From positions 1-11,602 of the forward strand of contig PMDM01000150.1 of NCBI GenBank assembly GCA_003155565.1: a stretch of 11,602 nt of DNA, read 5' to 3'. Under the pieces are notes generated by a model that saw only the letters and a program-made list of their open reading frames with translations, was not told where the DNA came from and made no database searches. This stretch comes from Methylococcaceae bacterium (GTDB lineage: Bacteria > Pseudomonadota > Gammaproteobacteria > Methylococcales > Methylomonadaceae). Position 1 is the first letter of the stretch. The number at the start of each line of letters is the position of its first letter. The position numbers and the translations under genes were made by a program. Positions 7,823 to 11,602 of this stretch are shown piece by piece.

Positions 7823-8040
7823 GTCGGTTTTGGGTGCATTTAATCACCGATCAGAAAGATTTCAACAAGCATATTGATTAAATCCATTGGAATCCGGTCA
7901 AGCACGGTTTAGTGAAACGGGTGTCGGAATGGCCATATTCAAGTTTTCATTATTTTGTGAAACAAGGTATTTAACCCTTGAATTGGGGAATTGCCGATGA
8001 AGTTGATTTTGATACAGGAGAATGGCTTGAGCAAACGCAT
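7813..8040 (+). pseudogene. RAYT (REP-associated tyrosine transposase) C-terminal remnant
   Basis: Reading the plus strand in the frame starting at 7813 gives ...KRRFWVHLI..., then DFNKHID-stop-IHWNPVKHGLV, RVSEWPYSSFH, YFVKQGI-stop-PLNWG and VDFDTGEW. This is the conserved C-terminal half of the Y1-type REP-associated transposase family, whose usual text is RRFWEH...HVDYIHWNPVKHG...DWPYSSFHRYV..GIYP.DWG. Two in-frame TAA codons (7879-7881 and 7972-7974) both replace expected Tyr codons (TAT/TAC to TAA). The N-terminal part with the HUH motif and, apparently, the catalytic Tyr is absent. It is a dead relic. Two REP-like hairpins follow it immediately, as expected for a RAYT locus. It was too interrupted to appear as a long open frame. 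Confidence 0.85.
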
Positions 8041-8042
8041 TG

Positions 8043-8074
8043 CATAGGATGGGCTAAACAACGTGCAGCCCATC
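8043..8074 (+). repeat. REP-like hairpin, copy A
   Basis: This copy begins CATAGGATGGGCT; GATGGGCT (8048-8055) pairs with AGCCCATC (8067-8074) across an 11-nt loop. It is the direct-orientation partner of copy B, 21 nt away. It lies right after the RAYT remnant, matching the known organisation of REP sequences beside their transposase. Confidence 0.8.
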
Positions 8075-8095
8075 GGTTTTCATGACGATTTGAAT

Positions 8096-8125
8096 GATGG
8101 GCTTCGTACCTCAGCCCATCCTATG
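8096..8125 (-). repeat. REP-like hairpin, copy B (inverted)
   Basis: On the minus strand this reads CATAGGATGGGCT then GAGGTACGA then AGCCCATC, so it is the same unit as copy A in opposite orientation. GATGGGCT (8096-8103) pairs with AGCCCATC (8113-8120) across a 9-nt loop. The 13-bp arm CATAGGATGGGCT of copy A (8043-8055) is perfectly complementary to 8113-8125, so A and B form a BIME-like inverted pair. Confidence 0.8.
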
Positions 8126-8134
8126 GCTCTGTAA

Positions 8135-8263
8135 AGGTCAGAAAATGCGGACATTCAAACCATAGAACCGGTTAAGAGCCAACAGGCTCCACCCGACCCA
8201 CAAGAGACCGTGGAGGTAGTGTTCATTCGTACCAGAAAGCAGACATTTGCAGATTTAGAGTAA
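8135..8263 (+). pseudogene. Possible C-terminal fragment of an unknown gene
   Basis: A 42-codon open frame ends in TAA (8261-8263), with no ATG in frame. Its end reads TVEVVFIRTRKQTFADLE, which has a protein-like composition. I do not recognise a family. It lies between the REP pair and the IS and ends 30 bp before the IS target duplication. It might be the tail of a gene lost by rearrangement, possibly an antitoxin once paired with the PIN gene beyond the IS, but that is speculation. Confidence 0.25.
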
Positions 8264-8292
8264 GTACACCGTACTATCAACAAAATCAATCC

Positions 8293-8301
8293 AACCTGAC
8301 C
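8293..8301. repeat. Target site duplication, left copy (AACCTGACC)
   Basis: The nine bases flanking the left end of the insertion sequence are identical to 9645-9653 directly after its right end. Nine bp is the duplication length of IS10-type IS4-family elements. Confidence 0.92.
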
Positions 8302-8321
8302 CTGAGCTATCCCCACAAAAT
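8302..8321 (+). repeat. IS terminal inverted repeat, left
   Basis: This 20-bp end is perfectly complementary to 9625-9644. It starts CTGAG like IS10 ends. Confidence 0.93.
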
Positions 8322-8323
8322 AC

Positions 8324-8352
8324 TTCAATTTAACAGCAACTTATGATATAAA
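8324..8352 (+). promoter_or_regulatory. Putative transposase promoter
   Basis: TTCAAT (8324-8329) and TATAAA (8347-8352) are separated by exactly 17 bp, just inside the left inverted repeat and about 65 bp before the transposase start. This is a plausible weak sigma70 promoter, as expected for an IS. It rests on consensus matching only. Confidence 0.5.
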
Positions 8353-8406
8353 CTTAAGCTAAAACAACGCATGCATGATGCCTTTTCCTTGAAACCGTGA
8401 TTTTTC

Positions 8407-8412
8407 AGGAGG
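8407..8412 (+). promoter_or_regulatory. Ribosome binding site of the transposase
   Basis: A perfect AGGAGG lies 4 nt before the ATG at 8417. The spacing is tight but supports this start. The start also places the catalytic Asp residues at the same numbers as in IS10 (97 and 161). Confidence 0.75.
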
Positions 8413-8416
8413 CACC

Positions 8417-9624
8417 ATGCAGCCAATCGCCCTATTTCACAAACGCCTCCAAAAGGCCGTCCCATCCATTCACCGCACCCGACTCAACGCATTAATGGCC
8501 GCTGTCGGCGCGGTCTTATGCGGTTCTCAAGCATCGATTACGTCTTTAGGCCGGGGCCTTTCCAATACGGCCTTTCTCAAGCACAAGATCAAACGCATGG
8601 ATCGCTTGATCGGCAACACCCGGCTCACCCAGGAACGCTGGGATATTTATGCGGCACTGACACGCTGGCTAGTGCAAGGGTTGCCACAACCCCTTATCCT
8701 CATCGATTGGTCACCCTTGAGTGGTGACCAGGAACATCAGGTATTGCGTGCGTCGTTGCCGGTGAAAGGCCGTGCGCTGACGCTGTCCGAGGAAGTCCAC
8801 CCGCGCTCCAAATTGGGTGGCCGCAAAGCCCAACACGCTTTTTTAGATGTCCTCAAGACCCTGCTGCCGACCACGAGCCGTCCGATCATCATAGCAGATT
8901 CCGGGTTTCGGGTGCCGTTCTACCGCTACGTCGAACACACCCTGGGCTGGCACTGGCTAGGGCGTATCCGTAACCGTGATCTTGTCGCATGGCGGGGCAC
9001 GGACACCGGCGAACCCTGGTTTGGTGCAACCTCGCTGTATCCGAGGGCCACCACAACACCCACCCGCTTAGGCACGGTGCAGTGGGTGCGGCGGCAGCCC
9101 TTGGCCGCTTTCCTGGTCTTGGTCGGGCCGCCCAAAAAAGGGCGGCAACAGTTAACCCAAGCGGGGCAGAAGGATCGGTCACAGCACAGTAAAAAACAAG
9201 CCAAACGGGAACATGAACCGTGGCTATTGGTGGCTTCCCTGTCGCTGCAAGCGTTTACCGCCAAGCAAGCCATGAAGCTCTACCAAACGCGGATGCAAAT
9301 CGAAGAAGGTTTTCGCGACACCAAAAACCACCGCTACGGCTTAGGCGTTGCAACGCCAACCGCATCGGCCAACAACGCCGCACAAACTTGCTGCTGGCCG
9401 CCGCCTTGGCCGCTTTCCTGCTCTGGTGCATCGGCGTGGCCGGGGAAAACCAGCCCCTCTCGAAACAAGTGCGTGTGAATTCGTCCAGCAAACGTGACCC
9501 CTATTCGGCGGTCTTTCTTGCCCGGTTACTCTTGCGACAACCGACGTTTCGATTGTCAAACGGTCAACTTTGGCAATCACTGACCACGATCAAGCCTTAT
9601 GTTGAGAGCGTTTTATGCGCCTGA
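8417..9624 (+). pseudogene. IS10-like IS4-family transposase, -1 frameshift near codon 310
   Basis: This DDE transposase carries out cut-and-paste transposition of the surrounding IS. The first frame runs from 8417 and carries Asp97 (LILIDWSP), Asp161 (IIADSGFRVPF) and Glu296 in the Y-(2)R-(3)E-(6)K signature YQTRMQIEEGFRDTK, followed by YGLG (307-310). After codon 310 (9346) this frame turns into Pro/Cys-rich nonsense and stops at 9478. The expected C-terminus continues in the neighbouring frame from about 9349 (CNANRIGQQRRTNLLL...ending in ESVLCA) to the TGA at 9622-9624. The joined protein would be about 402 residues, the size of IS10 transposase. No slippery heptamer is visible at the junction, so this looks like a mutation (or sequencing error), not programmed frameshifting. 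The catalytic core is intact but the C-terminal domain is lost. Confidence 0.88.
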
Positions 9625-9644
9625 ATTTTGTGGGGATAGCTCAG
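9625..9644 (-). repeat. IS terminal inverted repeat, right
   Basis: This is the perfect 20-bp complement of 8302-8321, and it begins immediately after the transposase stop codon. Confidence 0.93.
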
Positions 9645-9653
9645 AACCTGACC
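9645..9653. repeat. Target site duplication, right copy (AACCTGACC)
   Basis: This is the second copy of the 9-bp direct repeat at 8293-8301. Removing the IS and one copy restores the pre-insertion junction. Confidence 0.92.
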
Positions 9654-10015
9654 CCATCGATTAGGTCTTGGAATGGTGCGATAGAGCAACGGAAATCGGT
9701 TTGGCAAGCATAGTGCTTCCCGAGATCATTTCTGCCTTTTGCCGTTTACGCAGGGAATCCTTGGTTTCCGACGTTCAATATCGGCAACTTAAATCCTCGT
9801 TATTGGTTGATATAGAAGATGCGGCCTTATGCGATTTGGCACCAACAGCACTGGCACAGACAATTTCAGCGCTTGAGAACAATACACTGAGAGCTATGGA
9901 TGCTATCCATATTGGTTCTGCCGTGATACTGAAAGCCGATGTTTTTGTATCTGCCGACAAACGCCAGTGCGAGGCTGCTGTTCAGGCAGGGTTGCGGGTG
10001 GAATTGCTTGTTTAA
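9648..10015 (+). pseudogene. 5'-truncated PIN-domain (VapC-like) toxin remnant
   Basis: The frame ending TAA at 10013-10015 encodes the C-terminal three quarters of a PIN ribonuclease of the VapC type. Counting from the TTG at 9668, three of the four usual acidic residues are present: Glu19 (IVLPEI), Asp78 (LRAMDAIHIGSA) and Asp97 (VFVSADKR). The first Asp, normally near the N-terminus in a LDTS-like motif, is missing. Just upstream is an in-frame TAG (9662-9664) where Gln would fit (PDPID-stop-VLEWCD; CAG to TAG), so similarity probably continues back to the IS edge. I see no PIN N-terminus on the left side of the IS after removing it, so the 5' end was lost before or independently of the IS. 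No antitoxin is recognisable. A TTG start for the 115-residue remainder would give an inactive protein. Confidence 0.75.
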
Positions 10016-10146
10016 ATGCTTATGACACTAACCCCGGTGTTCGAATTTTTCTGTTACTAAATTCGATTTCATCAAAATTAATGCTATTATGTATCAGCCG
10101 CACAATGAGAGGAATCAATGGGTTAGGCGTTGGCATTTCTGACGGT
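10016..10146. other. Gene-free junction between PIN remnant and restriction-modification gene
   Basis: Two convergent reading frames meet here and no gene is visible. The segment is AT-rich and contains two inverted repeats: CGAATTT/AAATTCG (10042-10048/10059-10065, 10-nt loop), a possible weak transcription stop, and CTAACCC/GGGTTAG (10028-10034/10120-10126), which nearly bound the segment. No IS end or direct repeat is evident. It marks the composition change into the AT-rich gene at its right. Confidence 0.4.
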
Positions 10147-11602
10147 TTATGTTGTTTGTATAATTTTTATTTCTTCTTCTGTCAGGTCGTAAAGCTGATA
10201 AACCAATTGGTCTATTTGGTTTTCAAGTTTTTTTACTTCTGCTGTCCCAACTTCTTTTTTGGCATCAATAACTTTTCTAACAATCAAAGCAATTCTTTCT
10301 TGCTCTTGTTTTGAAGCTAGTTTTATATAGGTATTCAATAAATTTGGAGCAGAATATAAAAGATAACCACCCGACATCTTTAGCCCATCAAAAAAACATT
10401 CAAATAAATACTGAAATAGTCTTGAATTAACCCAGCCCAATATAAATTCTGGAAGATAACTATCTGAAAAAGTATGAATGCAATTTGTATTAACAGAAGC
10501 ATATTCGCCATGCTCGTCATAAAACGCTTCTGGTGTTATTGCAATTTTAGCAAATATGATTTTTGGTCTTGAATACAAAGCGTAGCGATTTTTTCCTAAC
10601 GCGGATTCAGACTTTGGCAAATATGGATTTAAATATTTCTTCTTCTTATCTACAAGGTATGAATTTCCCCAAGTTGTAGAAAACTTATCAATTGTGCCTG
10701 TGTTGATTAATTTAAAGCCCTCATTTTCATTTATAAGCGAATTATATTCATCTGCTTCTTTTGCTGTGGATGTAGCATTAATAGTTCCACAGCTTCCAAG
10801 AGGAACGGATTGAGAAATTATTTTACTTACAATTTCATATTTTTCACTCAAAACAAAACCAAGTATATACTCATTAAGAGAAAATAAATCTGTTGTTCTA
10901 TAGCTTCTATATTTTAATGGTTGAAACTCTTCAATAAATGTGAATGATGTTAAATTGTGATTATCGGACACTTTTTGTAAAAGTGTTGTAATTGGATAGG
11001 TTGATGCTTCTTTAAACACTTTGACATTGGAATAATCACCAATTTTCTGAAGACTTGCTTTGTTGAGCATAAATTCTCTTAATGCCAATCCGTAACTTGC
11101 TGATAAAAATCTATTTGGTGTGATGTAATTTAGAAAATAGTTATCACGAAGAATGACATAACCCAGTTCAAAAAAGTATATGTATAAATCTACAGAGCCT
11201 TTGGCAGTTGTGTAGTTATTTTTGTAAAAATTGTATTCGCTTTCTGTTAAACTTTTTTTCAATTCCATTGCATTAACATATGGCGGATTTCCAATAACCA
11301 CATCAAAACCAACAAAATCACCATCATCATTCAGCACTTCAAGAAATTCAAATCGCCATTCAAAAGCATTTTCGAAAATCTTGTTGGCTTTTATTGCTTC
11401 AATCTCGGCTTCTAACTTTTTAGTTTCTTCGGTCAGTTGCTGCTTTTCTTTGCTCCAAGCGGCTTTCTCCTTTTTGCTCCTTTCAAAAATTTCGTAATGG
11501 TCAAATTTAAGGAGTTCGTTGGATAGTTTGCGATACTTCTTTACTTTCGGGTCGTTCAATAATATTTCACTTCTGAAATCCGTTTTTATGTCGGCAATCA
11601 GT
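10147..11602 (-). CDS. Eco57I/type IIG-like N6-adenine methyltransferase, C-terminal part (5' end outside window)
   Basis: This is the C-terminal 485 or so residues of a restriction-modification enzyme. The frame is open to the right window edge; the TTG at 11557-11559 that could be taken as a start is internal, since upstream codons continue in frame (...LIADIKTDFRSEILLNDP). Counting from that TTG, a charged coiled coil (about 28-62) precedes FDVVIGNPPYV with catalytic motif NPPY at 91-94, then GSVDLYIYFFELGYVIL and NYITPNRFLSASYG, typical of the Eco57I methylase family. The rest matches a TaqI-like target-recognition region, ending with the characteristic LENQIDQLVYQLYDLTEEEIKII. It should methylate adenine in a specific site; whether an endonuclease domain is fused at the N-terminus cannot be seen. 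The gene is much more AT-rich than the left side of the window. Confidence 0.85.
   Translation of the reverse strand, partial: LIADIKTDFRSEILLNDPKVKKYRKLSNELLKFDHYEIFERSKKEKAAWSKEKQQLTEETKKLEAEIEAIKANKIFENAFEWRFEFLEVLNDDGDFVGFDVVIGNPPYVNAMELKKSLTESEYNFYKNNYTTAKGSVDLYIYFFELGYVILRDNYFLNYITPNRFLSASYGLALREFMLNKASLQKIGDYSNVKVFKEASTYPITTLLQKVSDNHNLTSFTFIEEFQPLKYRSYRTTDLFSLNEYILGFVLSEKYEIVSKIISQSVPLGSCGTINATSTAKEADEYNSLINENEGFKLINTGTIDKFSTTWGNSYLVDKKKKYLNPYLPKSESALGKNRYALYSRPKIIFAKIAITPEAFYDEHGEYASVNTNCIHTFSDSYLPEFILGWVNSRLFQYLFECFFDGLKMSGGYLLYSAPNLLNTYIKLASKQEQERIALIVRKVIDAKKEVGTAEVKKLENQIDQLVYQLYDLTEEEIKIIQTT

Larger units (their letters stand above)
8302..9644 (+). mobile_element. IS4-family, IS10-like insertion sequence (1343 bp, complete ends, frameshifted transposase)
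   Basis: Boundaries are exact. The left end begins CTGAGCTATCCCC (8302) and the right end finishes with its perfect complement (9625-9644), giving 20-bp terminal inverted repeats without mismatch. A 9-bp direct repeat AACCTGACC flanks the element on both sides. The CTGAG...ATCCCC tip closely resembles the known IS10 ends, and the length is near that of IS10 (about 1.33 kb). One gene occupies nearly all of it; its stop TGA abuts the right inverted repeat. Intact ends and target duplication mean it arrived as a single transposition and has not been deleted since. The frameshift in the transposase means this copy probably moves only if another copy supplies the enzyme. Confidence 0.95.

Noticed and set aside
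9346..9352. Programmed -1 frameshift in the transposase
   Set aside because: There is no A-rich slippery heptamer and no downstream stem at the junction, and IS10-type elements make the transposase from a single frame.
10028..10128. Integron attC site, suggested by GTTAGGC (10122-10128) and CTAACCC (10028-10034)
   Set aside because: GTTAGGC fits GTTRRRY, but the left box CACTAAC does not fit RYYYAAC, and there is no internal pairing of L boxes between them. No integrase or cassette structure is visible.
11557..11559. TTG as the start of the methyltransferase
   Set aside because: The frame stays open through the right edge, and the coiled coil and methylase motif I expected upstream of NPPY would be missing; the gene is simply cut by the window.

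Overview
The window looks like a chromosomal segment of a pseudomonad-type (probably gammaproteobacterial) organism. A block of housekeeping and stress genes, all on the minus strand, runs from 1 to about 7575. It is followed by a decayed mobile-element region (about 7740-10015) and then an AT-rich restriction-modification gene that enters from the right edge. The gammaproteobacterial assignment is inference from the gene families (Pat-type acetyltransferase, CbpA/CbpM, MgtA, REP-type transposase, IS10-like element). I cannot name a genus.

Minus-strand block, in transcription order. (i) cbpA (7575-6625) and cbpM (6618-6286) encode a DnaJ-like co-chaperone and its modulator. 63 bp later comes a small host-attachment-family protein (6222-5779). 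(ii) After a 183-bp gap with a long bulged hairpin comes an 894-residue Pat-type protein (5595-2911): an ADP-forming acyl-CoA synthetase-like body fused to a C-terminal GNAT acetyltransferase. Nine bp later is a class II histone-deacetylase-like hydrolase (2901-1966). Its stop codon overlaps the start codon of an MgtA-type P-type Mg2+ ATPase (1969 to the left edge, partial) as ATGA. The three genes therefore look like one operon joining a predicted lysine acetyltransferase, a predicted deacetylase and an ion pump. This is the most interesting functional unit of the window.

Mobile region. Upstream of cbpA lies the 3' part of a REP-associated tyrosine transposase (RAYT) with two in-frame stops. 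It is followed at once by two oppositely oriented REP-like hairpins. Next comes a complete IS4-family, IS10-like insertion sequence (8302-9644) with perfect 20-bp terminal inverted repeats and a 9-bp target duplication. Its transposase is frameshifted after the YGLG of the catalytic-Glu motif. Directly beyond the IS is a 5'-truncated PIN-domain (VapC-like) toxin gene with an in-frame TAG.

The right end (10147-11602, minus) is the C-terminal part of an Eco57I/type IIG-like adenine methyltransferase. It carries the NPPY motif and a TaqI-like C-terminus, and it is clearly more AT-rich than everything to its left, which suggests a separate horizontal origin.

No tRNA, rRNA or CRISPR array is visible.
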